Part shown: positions 31,614-39,808 of the stretch, piece after piece
How positions within the stretch are numbered: the first letter of the stretch is position 1
Layout: every line of letters starts with the position of its first letter
From: Klebsiella sp. BIGb0407
GTDB taxonomy: Bacteria; Pseudomonadota; Gammaproteobacteria; Enterobacterales; Enterobacteriaceae
DNA: 64,000 nt
NCBI RefSeq assembly: GCF_024807845.1
Contig: NZ_JANUEQ010000001.1
Location: forward strand, 434,001-498,000
Reading direction: 5' to 3'
Notes under the pieces: model-generated
The model's input: only the letters and a program-made list of their open reading frames with translations
Told to the model about the DNA's origin: nothing
The model's database searches: none
Program-made: the position numbers and the translations under genes

Positions 31614-32651
31614 ATGAGCCATACTTTAAAAACCAATCCTGCCTGGACTCTGGCATCTCGCCCGTCAGGTGAGCCTGATGAGAAAACCTTTGCACTCACT
31701 CAGCACGCGGTTCCGGTACCCGGGGAGTCACAGATGTTGCTCCGTACCGTTTATCTTTCCCTCGATCCCTATATGCGCGGAAGGCTGGCCAGCGGTAAAT
31801 CATACGCAGCGCCGGTGGCTATCGGGGATGTGATGGTTGGTGGAACCGTTTCCCAGGTAGAGCAGTCCAATATTGATGGCTTCGCTCCGGGAGACTGGGT
31901 ACTGAGTCAGGGAGGGTGGCAAAGTTACTCCCTTTCAGGCAGTGAAGGGGTTATTAAGCTGGATGCGAATTTTGCACATCCTTCTTACGCTCTGGGTATT
32001 CTCGGGATGCCTGGCTTTACCGCTTTTATGGGATTATCTGAAATAGGTAAACCGCGCCCGGGCGAAACGCTGGTGGTTGCGGCAGCAACGGGCCCGGTTG
32101 GCGCCACGGTGGGTCAGCTCGGTAAACTCTGGGGCTGTAAAGTGGTTGGGGTTGCTGGTGGAGAAGAAAAATGCCGCTATGCGAAAGAGACTCTGGGATT
32201 TGATGACTGTCTTGATCATCGCGCCGCTGATTTTGAGCAACAACTGGCAGCAGCCTGTCCGGACGGCATTGATGTCTATTTTGAGAATGTGGGCGGTAAA
32301 GTTTTTGATGCCGTATTCCCACTTCTGAATACCGGTGCTCGTGTACCGTTATGTGGTCTGATCGCCAGCTATAATGCAACCAGTCTGCCTGAAGGACCGG
32401 ACAGAACGCCTTATATTATGATGGAGATGATTAAGCGACGTATTCAGATCCGCGGTTTTATTATTTTTGACGATTTTGGCGACCGTTTCGGTGAGTTTTT
32501 TGAAAAGATGAGTGTTCTGGTTACTGAAGGCAAAATTCACTATAAAGAACAGATTGTTGAAGGTCTCGAGAATGCACCTGCGGCATTAAACCAGGTTCTG
32601 CGTGGAGAGAATTTTGGCAAGATGGTGATTAAGGTTAGCTCTGCTGCCTAA
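31614..32651 (+). CDS. curA: NADPH-dependent alkenal/curcumin reductase, CurA-type
   Basis: A 345-residue medium-chain dehydrogenase/reductase without zinc sites. It tracks E. coli CurA closely: TVYLSLDPYMRGRL, GDVMVGGTVS, LGMPGFTAFMGL, the nucleotide-binding segment VVAAATGPVGATVGQLGKL, DVYFENVGGKVFDAV and the C-terminal NFGKMVIKV. It reduces carbon-carbon double bonds of enones and curcumin with NADPH. GAGAGGAAT precedes the ATG. Last gene of the operon. Confidence 0.9.
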   Translation: MSHTLKTNPAWTLASRPSGEPDEKTFALTQHAVPVPGESQMLLRTVYLSLDPYMRGRLASGKSYAAPVAIGDVMVGGTVSQVEQSNIDGFAPGDWVLSQGGWQSYSLSGSEGVIKLDANFAHPSYALGILGMPGFTAFMGLSEIGKPRPGETLVVAAATGPVGATVGQLGKLWGCKVVGVAGGEEKCRYAKETLGFDDCLDHRAADFEQQLAAACPDGIDVYFENVGGKVFDAVFPLLNTGARVPLCGLIASYNATSLPEGPDRTPYIMMEMIKRRIQIRGFIIFDDFGDRFGEFFEKMSVLVTEGKIHYKEQIVEGLENAPAALNQVLRGENFGKMVIKVSSAA

Positions 32652-32660
32652 GACTTAATT

Positions 32661-32696
32661 GAAAGCGACTTCAAAGAAATACCTGAAGTCGCTTTC
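32661..32696. terminator. Bidirectional hairpin between convergent genes
   Basis: A perfect 13-bp inverted repeat (32661-32673 with 32684-32696) and 10-nt loop lie between the CurA-type and MetE-like genes. U-tracts are weak on both sides, but position and stem strength favour shared termination. Confidence 0.7.
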
Positions 32697-32709
32697 GATA
32701 GCTCAAGTA

Positions 32710-33891
32710 CTAATCTTTCCAGACTTCAGCGGCAATTTGTTGGACCAATTCAATTTTAGCCCACTGTTGCTCTTCCGTTAACGCATTGCCTTCTTCCGTT
32801 GAAGCAAAGCCACACTGTGTACTCAGGCAAAGCCGCTCAAGAGGAACGTATTGTTCCGCCTCACGAATACGGGCAATCACTGCCGCTTTATCTTCCAGCT
32901 GACCCAATTTTGAAGAAATAAGCCCAAGCACCACTTGTTTATTTCCGGTAACGGCGGCGAGAGGAGAGAAATCACCGGCTCGTTCCGTATCAAACTCCAG
33001 ATAATAGGCTGCCACATTTTCACGACCAAATAATGCATCAGCAACCGGCGCATAACCGCCACTTGCCGCCCAGGTCGAGCGATAGTTACCCCGACAAACA
33101 TGAGTCGTCAGCACCAGATCTTCAGGAGCGCCTTCAACTGCACCGTTATTGACGCTAAGTAACAGCTCAGAAAGAGAGTTGATATTATCGCTGACGACCG
33201 TATGGGTTGAAGGATGGCAACTGCATCCCTGAGCCTTATCCTGGTCAGCAATAGCGACGCCCGCATTATTGTAACGGGCATCGACCATCATTCCCCAGGT
33301 ACAGTCATCGAGTTGAAGATTACGGCATCCTGCGGCATAGAGTTCTTTGATAAAGACCTGGTAAGCTTTAACGATATCGGCGACCAGTTCGTCCTGCTGC
33401 GGGTAAATACTCTCGGTGGCCTGTTTATTTTCAGGACGATGCAGCTCTTTTAAAAATTGAGCGGGTGCCGGTATCGTCAGACGCGGAAGGGTATTTGCAT
33501 CGGCAAAGGGTAGCAGAAATTTAAAATGCTCAATAAAGGGATGATTTTCGCCACTGATTTTTCCGGTCAGACGAGCCGTTTCCGGGCGAGTTTCAATACC
33601 GTCAAACACATACCCCTGTGAAAGACTGGCTTTCTCTACACCATTCAGTCCCCACATAAAATCAAGGTGCCACCAACTACGACGAAACTCACCGTCGGTA
33701 ATCACCTGCAAACCGAGCGATTTTTGCTTAACGATCAGTTCACTGATGGCTCTGTCTTCGATACCCGTCAGAGTCGCCTGGTCTATTTCTCTGCGAATAA
33801 ACTGACTGCGGGCCGCATGCAGATAATCAGGGCGCAGATAGCTACCAACAACATCAGCGCGGAACGGGGGCGTGTGGTGATTATTTTTCAC
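32710..33891 (-). CDS. Cobalamin-independent methionine synthase-like protein (MetE C-terminal family)
   Basis: A 393-residue protein matching the catalytic half of MetE (YxjG/YxjH group). Zinc-ligand candidates are His and Cys in THVCRGNYRS and Cys in STQCGFAS, with DDCTWGMM earlier. It likely transfers a methyl group to homocysteine or a related thiol; the methyl donor of this short family is not firmly known. The gene is monocistronic. Nothing resembling a MetJ box array was seen in 33892-34060. Confidence 0.88.
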   Translation of the reverse strand: MKNNHHTPPFRADVVGSYLRPDYLHAARSQFIRREIDQATLTGIEDRAISELIVKQKSLGLQVITDGEFRRSWWHLDFMWGLNGVEKASLSQGYVFDGIETRPETARLTGKISGENHPFIEHFKFLLPFADANTLPRLTIPAPAQFLKELHRPENKQATESIYPQQDELVADIVKAYQVFIKELYAAGCRNLQLDDCTWGMMVDARYNNAGVAIADQDKAQGCSCHPSTHTVVSDNINSLSELLLSVNNGAVEGAPEDLVLTTHVCRGNYRSTWAASGGYAPVADALFGRENVAAYYLEFDTERAGDFSPLAAVTGNKQVVLGLISSKLGQLEDKAAVIARIREAEQYVPLERLCLSTQCGFASTEEGNALTEEQQWAKIELVQQIAAEVWKD

Positions 33892-34067
33892 GTTATTTAT
33901 CTCAGAGTTATTTGAATTATCTGGAGATTCTACACCTGAACATTCCCGGGAGATGGTGAAATATGGTCATCACAAATTAGAAAAATTCATGTTGTTATAA
34001 TCTGTTATTGAATGAGGGGAATATTGGGTAATTGTTATTTTTAGGAAAAAAGACAATAAGTTACCCT

Positions 34068-34100
34068 ATGTCACGAAACCGTCATCAAACTGTCATATTT
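34068..34100 (+). promoter_or_regulatory. Tandem Pho boxes (PhoB sites)
   Basis: Three 11-bp units run in register: ATGTCAC-GAAA, CCGTCAT-CAAA, CTGTCAT-ATTT. The PhoB consensus is repeats of CTGTCAT spaced by four AT-rich bases. The second and third units form a near-consensus 18-bp box at 34079-34096. GATGAT at 34107-34112 is a possible -10, giving a start near 34120. Confidence 0.75.
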
Positions 34101-34332
34101 GTCACTGATGATGTTTTTGTCTGGTAACACATGTAGTTGCAGAGCACACAGAACTTATTGCTGGTGGTCATTTCGTCCCTGTAGCTCTTTGTGGGAGAGA
34201 CTCAGTAGAAAGTTAAGCGTCAGGTATTTACTCGTAGTGACGTACAGCTCAGCGTATCCATTCACTCTAACGGATAGTATTTGTTAGAGCATAAACATGA
34301 TAACGGGTTTAAAAATTTGCTAAGGAGTTAGA
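34101..34332 (+). other. Long leader before the UppP-type gene
   Basis: About 210 nt separate the probable Pho-dependent start from the coding region. A 7-bp hairpin (CTCTAAC 34265-34271 with GTTAGAG 34283-34289) lies shortly before the ribosome site TAAGGAG. No riboswitch family was recognised. The remainder, 33892-34060, is AT-rich and holds the promoter of the MetE-like gene. Confidence 0.45.
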
Positions 34333-35163
34333 GTGCTGGATCTTATTTATTTAAAAGCAGCCCTGATGGGGATAGTTGAGGGGCTGACAGAGTTCCTGCC
34401 TATTTCATCAACTGGTCACCTTATCTTAGTCGGTGGGCTTATTGATTTCACCGGGGAAAAAGAGAAAGTCTTCGGTATTGCTATTCAGACTGGCGCTATG
34501 CTGGCAGTAATATGGCAATATCGCGTGAAACTGATCCACACGATTGTCGGAATGTTTTCCGATCCCGTTGCCCAGCGCTTCGTCAGAAATATTCTGATTG
34601 CCTTTATACCTGCGGTGGTTCTTGGCCTCGCGTTTGGTAGCATGATTAAAGCCCATCTATTCAGTGCGGTGCCGGTGGCACTTGCCTTTATTATCGGTGG
34701 TTTTATTATCCTGATTGTCGAAAAACGCGGCGAGACTAAAGGGCATGTCAGAGTTAATCATGTCGACGATATGACGGCAAAAGATGCTCTCTATTTAGGT
34801 CTGCTACAGTGTTTAGCCCTGATCCCAGGAACCAGCCGTTCAGGTTCGACTATCATCGGGGGAATGGCGATTGGATTATCTCGTAAGTGTGCCACCGAGT
34901 TTAGCTTCTTCTTAGGGATCCCAACGCTGATTGGCGCGGGTGCCTATTCTATCTGGCAGGAGCGTAATATCCTGCAAGCTTCTGATACACCGTTATTTTT
35001 AGTTGGGCTGGTGTTTGCCTTTGTCAGTGCGCTGATCTGTATCCGCTGGTTAATTCACTATGTATCAAGCAACAGTTTTAAACCTTTTGCCTGGTATCGT
35101 ATTGCTTTCGGTATCATTGTTCTGCTGACGTCCTGGACCGGTATTATTAACTGGACTGCCTAA
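34333..35163 (+). CDS. uppP: Undecaprenyl-diphosphatase (UppP/BacA family)
   Basis: A 276-residue inner-membrane enzyme that removes phosphate from undecaprenyl diphosphate to recycle the lipid carrier for cell-wall synthesis; raised dosage gives bacitracin resistance in this family. The signature [22 protein letters not shown] and the second motif [15 protein letters not shown] are intact. The start is GTG with AGGAG five bases upstream. The sequence differs notably from E. coli UppP, so it may be a second paralogue. Tandem Pho boxes suggest induction by phosphate starvation. Confidence 0.93.
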   Translation: MLDLIYLKAALMGIVEGLTEFLPISSTGHLILVGGLIDFTGEKEKVFGIAIQTGAMLAVIWQYRVKLIHTIVGMFSDPVAQRFVRNILIAFIPAVVLGLAFGSMIKAHLFSAVPVALAFIIGGFIILIVEKRGETKGHVRVNHVDDMTAKDALYLGLLQCLALIPGTSRSGSTIIGGMAIGLSRKCATEFSFFLGIPTLIGAGAYSIWQERNILQASDTPLFLVGLVFAFVSALICIRWLIHYVSSNSFKPFAWYRIAFGIIVLLTSWTGIINWTA

Positions 35164-35181
35164 AACTAAGCGAGTCAGACT

Positions 35182-35211
35182 AAGCCGGCAGAGCAAACTG
35201 TCGGCTTTTTT
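35182..35211 (+). terminator. Terminator of the UppP-type gene
   Basis: A 10-bp stem with one G-U pair (35182-35191 with 35198-35207), 6-nt loop and a T run, 18 bp after the stop codon. Confidence 0.92.
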
Positions 35212-35238
35212 CGTTTTATACAAGGGTGAAGAAACTGA

Positions 35239-36051
35239 TTATTCTCGTACCCACTCCATATGTTCTTTATAGCCATCAATATCGATATTGACAGATAACT
35301 TACCATTGGGTAACAAACTTATTTGCTTAAGGATAAGTGATTTATGATAAGGATGATCGAATAACTCCGATTTTTCAGAATACGCGTAACTCTGGAAATG
35401 TAATTCGTTACCTTCCCAATGTGCGTTGTTAAATAAATGATGCCAGTTTTCGTTTGATGCTTGAAATAATATAAATTGGCCCTGTTTATTATTTACTATC
35501 TCGAACTGCGTGATATTTTTATCCTGCCATCTTCCGACATACCTTTCCATATCCGGGTGAGGAGGGATCACAGGATTAGCAATAAAGTCGCCAGCCTTAA
35601 ATGCGGTTTCTTTATTTTTATCGCTTGGTTTATGCAGATTACATAGCGGTGCGATTTTTTTCGCTTTCAGGTACAAAAAGGTCAGACTGATATCTTCAAA
35701 ACCCATCGGCTGTTCCAGCTTCATCATCCTTTCAGTGATATCCAGAATTTTCAGCTGACTTTCATATCCGGGAGATGTCAGTTTGATCACCTGAGTCTCT
35801 GCATCGATAGCATAATGAGACGTTTCAACAGCGACTTTTATCTGCGGTTCTTCACAGTTAAAAGGATACAGTAGTACTTGATCATTTGCCTTGAATTCAA
35901 CAACATTCGCGATACCATTTTTTAGCGGTAACATTGCCCAGATCCCGAGAAGATCTTTTTTATCAACCAGAGGGGAGGCTGGTGGAACCGCTGAATAGAC
36001 AGAACCACTGGCTAGCACCGTGACTAAGAGCAGGTTAACGAATTTAGACAT
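35239..36051 (-). CDS. Hypothetical exported protein
   Basis: A 270-residue protein I do not recognise. It has a Sec signal peptide (KFVNLLLVTVLASGSVYSA) with likely cleavage near residue 20-23, so it is periplasmic. The mature part looks beta-rich, with repeated short blocks of the type 'GIWAMLPLKNG' and 'YVGRWQDKNITQF' that could be two related halves of a small barrel. Two cysteines (FNCEEP and APLCNLH) could form a disulfide. No operon partner; it converges on the UppP-type gene. Confidence 0.7.
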   Translation of the reverse strand: MSKFVNLLLVTVLASGSVYSAVPPASPLVDKKDLLGIWAMLPLKNGIANVVEFKANDQVLLYPFNCEEPQIKVAVETSHYAIDAETQVIKLTSPGYESQLKILDITERMMKLEQPMGFEDISLTFLYLKAKKIAPLCNLHKPSDKNKETAFKAGDFIANPVIPPHPDMERYVGRWQDKNITQFEIVNNKQGQFILFQASNENWHHLFNNAHWEGNELHFQSYAYSEKSELFDHPYHKSLILKQISLLPNGKLSVNIDIDGYKEHMEWVRE

Positions 36052-36154
36052 AAATAATCCTGTAAGATGAGCAATGATATAGACGCTATTGTAAATAAAT
36101 TATATCAATATAACCTACTATCGCTGTGAATAATGACACAATATAGGAGCAGTA

Positions 36155-36925
36155 ATGATTTTATCGGGTGCAGTCATTCACGATCTCAATACTCTGGCAG
36201 ACTGGTTATCGGTTGATAACTTTACGGGGGAAGAAAATGCTGACCATGATATTTTGATTCTCGCCGGGCATGCCATTATCCCCAATATCGTAGGCGCGTT
36301 ATATTTTGCCAGCCAGGCTGATATTCCTGTGCTGTTGAGTGGGGGTATCGGTCACTCCACACAGCTGCTTAAAAAGGCTATGCAAGAGTCTCCATTTCTT
36401 AATATTACTGATATCAATGCTGAAAGTGAGGCTGAACTTCTGTCACTGATTGCCTCTCAGATTTTTCATATTTCTGAGGATAAAATTCTTATTGAAGACC
36501 GTTCAGCAAATTGTGGCCAGAATGCTGACTTTAGCCGTAATTTACTTGCAGAGCGGCAATATGGTATTAAAAAAGCGATCCTGGTTCAGGATCCGCTAAT
36601 GCAGAGAAGGACATTTGAAACGTTCTCGTATAGCTGGAAACAGCAAAACAGAGACTGTCAGTTTACCAACTGGCCCGTATTCAAACCTAAATTATTGATG
36701 ACTAGCGCCGGGGCAAAGATTACCGGTGGGCAGGTACCTGGATTATGGGATATTGAGCGATATATCTCGATGATTCTCGGTGAAATCAAACGTTTATATG
36801 ATGATGAGTCGGGTTATGGGCCTAAAGGAGCAGGCTTTATCGGCCATGTTAATATGCCAGAAAAAGTGGTCACGGCGTGGCATCGATTACTGGCTAATCC
36901 TGAGTTAGTTACAATTATTCGTTAG
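36155..36925 (+). CDS. ydcF: YdcF family protein (DUF218, ElyC/SanA superfamily)
   Basis: A 256-residue protein aligned along its length with E. coli YdcF (266): DILILAGHAIIPN, LSGGIGHST, IEDRSANCGQNADFS, ILVQDPLMQRRTFETF, DDESGYGPKGAGFIGHVN. E. coli YdcF has been reported to bind S-adenosylmethionine, but its function is unknown. The GGG-G and E-x-x-(S/T)-x-x-x-x-x-N pattern of the DUF218 fold is intact. It is followed 20 bp later by the first copy of a repeat that brackets the toxin-antitoxin pair. Confidence 0.9.
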   Translation: MILSGAVIHDLNTLADWLSVDNFTGEENADHDILILAGHAIIPNIVGALYFASQADIPVLLSGGIGHSTQLLKKAMQESPFLNITDINAESEAELLSLIASQIFHISEDKILIEDRSANCGQNADFSRNLLAERQYGIKKAILVQDPLMQRRTFETFSYSWKQQNRDCQFTNWPVFKPKLLMTSAGAKITGGQVPGLWDIERYISMILGEIKRLYDDESGYGPKGAGFIGHVNMPEKVVTAWHRLLANPELVTIIR

Positions 36926-36945
36926 ATATGAGTCAAAATTACCCG

Positions 36946-37020
36946 TGTTCTACGTGAAAACTGTAAGGATACGGCATACGGCAGCCAATTTATCTCAGAT
37001 TTCATATAGCGATGGCAAAG
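36946..37020 (+). repeat. Left copy of a 70-75 bp repeat flanking the toxin-antitoxin module
   Basis: Aligns with 38491-38560 at roughly 80% identity by eye, with a 7-bp insertion (CGGCATA) here. Shared blocks include CTACGTGAA, AAGGATA, GGCAGCC and TAGCGA. Its ends form an imperfect inverted repeat (36950-36959 with 37000-37009, two mismatches). Confidence 0.75.
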
Positions 37021-37037
37021 TAGCGTAAAAATCGTTC

Positions 37038-37065
37038 TTACAGGTTATCATGGATATGGTATTAT
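37038..37065 (+). promoter_or_regulatory. Candidate promoter of the toxin-antitoxin operon
   Basis: -35 TTACAG (37038-37043), 16-bp spacer, -10 TATTAT (37060-37065), 36 bp before the antitoxin start. Autoregulation by the antitoxin is usual in this family; a palindromic site was not obvious. Confidence 0.5.
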
Positions 37066-37100
37066 TAAATCATGTTGATAACCCATACTGGAGAGCGTTC

Positions 37101-37778
37101 ATGAGTATTCAGAAAGAGCACCCTGGGGTTTCCACTTTGATTGGCACCCCGAAAGAAGTGAGAGGTCGTCTCAGCAAGTCTCATGCTGAGCAAGTTTTGC
37201 TTGTTTCGTTCGAACACCAGAATAACCATGGGACAGAGATTCTTTTTGAGAACCTGTCAAATATGGCGTCATCCATGTACGCACTGTTCCAGCAGCAGCA
37301 TCAAAGTAATGCAACACTTGAACGCCTGGCGGAAGCGTTAGTACCGCCGACTCCGGCATCACCCCGGATCCTCAAAGAGGCGGCCATGCTGGTTAAAGCA
37401 CGCAAGGCCGTTCTGGAAAGTGGAGACTGGCTGAGTGCTGTCGAGCTTGCACAACTTGCGCAGTTAAGTACAGCTAATCCAAGCGCTCAGCCTAATAAAT
37501 GGAAGAAGGGCGGACGCATCTTTGCTATTCACCATAATGGTGTTGATTACTTCCCGGCCTATGGCCTGGACAGGGATCAGGACTACCGGCCTTTAAAAGC
37601 ACTGGCTCAGGTGATTGAAGAATTTGACGGTCATAAGAATGGCTGGGGAATGGCGTTCTGGTTTATGTCGGCCAATAGTTTTCTGGGTGGTAAACGGCCT
37701 CAGGATCTGCTGGCCTCACACCCGGACCAGGTAATTGCATCAGCCAGAGATGAGGTTCAAGGGATTGAACATGGCTAA
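37101..37778 (+). CDS. RES/Xre-type antitoxin with C-terminal toxin-binding domain
   Basis: A 225-residue antitoxin, longer than the typical 130-150 residues of the Xre/MbcA/ParS group. The C-terminal 60 residues carry the toxin-binding (DUF2384-like) pattern: helices around PLKALAQVIEEF, then FWFMSANSFLGGKRPQDLLASHP. A central segment (WLSAVELAQLAQLST, then GRIFAIHHNGVDYFPAYGLD) resembles the DNA-binding part of such antitoxins. The N-terminal 90 residues are of unknown role. I chose ATG 37101 with GGAG seven bases upstream rather than ATG 37050. It overlaps the toxin gene by 8 bp. Confidence 0.85.
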   Translation: MSIQKEHPGVSTLIGTPKEVRGRLSKSHAEQVLLVSFEHQNNHGTEILFENLSNMASSMYALFQQQHQSNATLERLAEALVPPTPASPRILKEAAMLVKARKAVLESGDWLSAVELAQLAQLSTANPSAQPNKWKKGGRIFAIHHNGVDYFPAYGLDRDQDYRPLKALAQVIEEFDGHKNGWGMAFWFMSANSFLGGKRPQDLLASHPDQVIASARDEVQGIEHG

Positions 37779-38457
37779 GCCGCCTGCTAGTTCAGACCTG
37801 CACAAGACTGGAAGCATGTTATTGCCTCATGCAGGTACTCTGAAGACAACAAAGTATATATTGAGCAAGGGAACGCTATTACATCGTGTCCATCATGAAC
37901 AGTATGCGGCTAACCAGTTTAATCCGGGTCTGAATGGGAATGCTCGCTTCAGCCCGATAAAAGATGCTGAAGGTTATCCCATTCCAACGATGTATGCCGG
38001 TATAACCAAAAACTGCGCCATGATGGAGACAATTTTTCATGATGTCTCTTTTGCGCCCGGGTTTAAAACGTACGATAAAAATAAGCTAAATGGGATAGTA
38101 AGCTCAACACTCGAGGTTCTTGAAGAACTGGAGTTAGTAGACCTTGCCAGTGTGGCTCTCCGCAAATTAGGTATTACTCGCAATCAACTGATCGATACCG
38201 AAAAAAATCACTATCCGACGACCCGCCAATGGGCTGAAGAACTCTATCTGCAATGTCCAACGGCACAAGGTCTGGTTTGGATTTCCAGACAGGATGATAC
38301 TGCTCGCGCTATGGTTCTTTTTGGCGATCGAATTACCCCACAATTTCTTGGTCAGACCGGCGAGTCACTCAGTCTGATTAACGATGTCGCTACCTACGAT
38401 AATGTACTCGAGCTTGCCGACAGGCTTGATGTTCTTATCGTCCCGGGCAAATTCTGA
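37771..38457 (+). CDS. RES-domain toxin (NAD+-degrading)
   Basis: A 228-residue RES-domain protein. The three residues that name the family are visible in order: Arg in LLHRVHH, Glu in MMETIFHD and Ser in LVWISRQDD. Characterised members of this family deplete NAD+ by phosphorolysis or hydrolysis and halt growth unless bound by the cognate Xre-type antitoxin. The ATG at 37771 overlaps the antitoxin stop (ATGGCTAA), so translation is coupled and the antitoxin comes first. The frame is open further upstream but that part lies inside the antitoxin gene. Confidence 0.9.
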   Translation: MAKPPASSDLHKTGSMLLPHAGTLKTTKYILSKGTLLHRVHHEQYAANQFNPGLNGNARFSPIKDAEGYPIPTMYAGITKNCAMMETIFHDVSFAPGFKTYDKNKLNGIVSSTLEVLEELELVDLASVALRKLGITRNQLIDTEKNHYPTTRQWAEELYLQCPTAQGLVWISRQDDTARAMVLFGDRITPQFLGQTGESLSLINDVATYDNVLELADRLDVLIVPGKF

Positions 38458-38490
38458 CCAGTTTTTGCTCAAAACACCTTTGAAAAATGA

Positions 38491-38560
38491 TGTGCTACGT
38501 GAATTCTGCAAGGATATGGCAGCCATTTTCTCTCAAATTTCACGTAGCGACGCTAAAAAG
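38491..38560 (+). repeat. Right copy of the repeat flanking the toxin-antitoxin module
   Basis: Second copy of the element at 36946-37020. Its ends are a perfect 10-bp inverted repeat, GCTACGTGAA (38494-38503) and TTCACGTAGC (38539-38548), so this copy can fold into a 55-nt hairpin-like unit. The better preserved inverted repeat suggests this copy is the less decayed one. Confidence 0.75.
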
Positions 38561-38572
38561 GGGAGGGAAGTT

Positions 38573-38965
38573 TTGGCTAATTTATCAGCACTGTTATCTG
38601 TCATTCGCGATCTGGAGATCCAGCTGCATCAACCAGCGTTACGTCTTGATGCTGAACGGGTGGAAAAATTACTGCATAGCGATTTTGAAGAGATCGGTCG
38701 TTCGGGACAGTTTTATAACAGGTCACAAACCATAGCCGCGTTAAAAATGGAAAATGACCATCCGCAGATTTTTTCCGCCGATTTTACGCTGAAGCTGATT
38801 TGCACAGACGTTGCATTATTAAGGTATAAAAGTTTTCAGCTTAATGGCGATGGCGAAATTATCCGTCGGACAGAACGTTCATCGATTTGGTTGTTATCAT
38901 CAACGGGAAAAAATGACAGTCAGTGGCAGATGCGTTTTCACCAGGGAACAGCAATTGGTGATTAA
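38573..38965 (+). CDS. DUF4440 / NTF2-like protein
   Basis: A 130-residue SnoaL/NTF2-like protein: VIRDLEIQLHQPALR at the start, LLHSDFEEIGRSGQFYNRSQ, then strands ending HQGTAIGD. The family is a small cone-shaped fold used by enzymes and binding proteins; function here is unknown. I chose the TTG at 38573, which has GGAGGG five bases upstream and gives the family-typical N-terminus. Longer starts (GTG 38492, ATG 38516) run through the repeat at 38491-38560 and have poor ribosome sites. Confidence 0.7.
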   Translation: MANLSALLSVIRDLEIQLHQPALRLDAERVEKLLHSDFEEIGRSGQFYNRSQTIAALKMENDHPQIFSADFTLKLICTDVALLRYKSFQLNGDGEIIRRTERSSIWLLSSTGKNDSQWQMRFHQGTAIGD

Positions 38966-39257
38966 GGGTTGAGAGGCAGAAAATTCAAATGTGTTGAATA
39001 CCGGGAATCGCTCTGTATACACCAGAGCAAGCACTGAAGAAAAAGAGGCAAAGAAGTGAAGGTGAGAGGCCATTAAGCTGGGAGTGAATGTCTGGTGCGT
39101 ATCCATAAACTCAATTTAACATAATATACATTATGCGCACCAATATTGTAGAGGCTCAATGATAATGTCTATTTGTGGCTCATAGAATGTCCAGGCTATA
39201 GTCATTAAATCTGTATGACTAGACAACGACTCACTTTTTCCTGATGAGGAGTTTTCT

Positions 39258-39335
39258 ATGGCTATACAAGATATCGGGATGTTCTCCGTGAAAGAAATCA
39301 ACCCATTCCTATCGAACCTTGACAAAATGTTGTAA
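39258..39335 (+). pseudogene. Short 5' remnant of a gene cut by an IS-like end
   Basis: An open frame of 25 codons (MAIQDIGMFSVKEINPFLSNL...) with an excellent AGGAG site six bases upstream. Its last codons run into TGTTGTAATAGCAAAGTTGTAA, which resembles the tip of an IS1202-like element, so this is best read as the start of a protein gene truncated by insertion. A genuine small protein is less likely. The 38966-39257 stretch before it holds no other supported feature. Confidence 0.4.
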
Positions 39336-39419
39336 TAGCAAAGTTGTAATATCCGCTCTGGGCTTAATCTGACCTAAGTTAAGATGTCCGTCATATAGAT
39401 TCATCACCGAGGTATTCTG

Positions 39420-39663
39420 ATGACGGCTCATGCAGCGGATTTTTTCACTTTGGATGAAGTTAATGCTGGCGTATGAAAATCTTGCAGAACTGCACGATAT
39501 CCATCAGTCCAAAGAAACTGTCCGGTCTCTTATGGTTAAAGCCCGTCTCTGGATCCCCCGCAAACAACGGCGACATAACACAGAGTAATACATAACGATA
39601 GTTACTAACTGTGCTGATGAACTTATATAGATCGACGGCTGTGACCATTGCTGGTTTGAAAAC
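39420..39663 (+). pseudogene. ISNCY (IS1202-like) transposase remnant
   Basis: Three fragments of one protein in two frames: MTAHAADFFTLDEVNAG (39420-39473), then YENLAELHDIHQSKETVRSL and LMVKARLWIPRKQRR (39472-39585), then DELI-stop-IDGCDHCWFEN (39616-39663). The order helix-turn-helix, LWIPR+K, (Q)IDG-H-WFE is the N-terminal half of ISNCY-family DDE transposases; the first catalytic Asp (39634) survives. An internal deletion, a frameshift and two stops make it non-functional, and the C-terminal catalytic half is missing. Confidence 0.7.
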
Positions 39664-39677
39664 CTGGTTCCTGCGTT

Positions 39678-39720
39678 TACAGGTCTGGGGATGAGCATTC
39701 CGGTCGCCCCCAGACCTGTA
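39678..39720. repeat. 13-bp perfect inverted repeat
   Basis: TACAGGTCTGGGG (39678-39690) and its exact complement (39708-39720) enclose 17 nt, just after the transposase remnant and before the chemotaxis receptor gene end. No U-tract follows on the plus strand. It may be a terminator remnant or an element end. Confidence 0.6.
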
Positions 39721-39808
39721 GCTATGTTCAGCTAGTTAGCTACAAACAGTAGCTGATAATGATATTTTTAGTCACTTACTCCCAGGATCGGCAAGAGGTG
39801 TTTTTTAT

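Noticed and set aside
34099..34287. 62-codon ORF in the leader of the UppP-type gene
   Set aside because: Cys/Trp/Ser-rich composition, no ribosome site, and overlap with Pho-dependent promoter elements; looks like chance.
34120..34332. yybP-ykoY-like or other riboswitch in the leader
   Set aside because: GGGAGA-type sequence is present but the conserved core and pairing could not be laid out.
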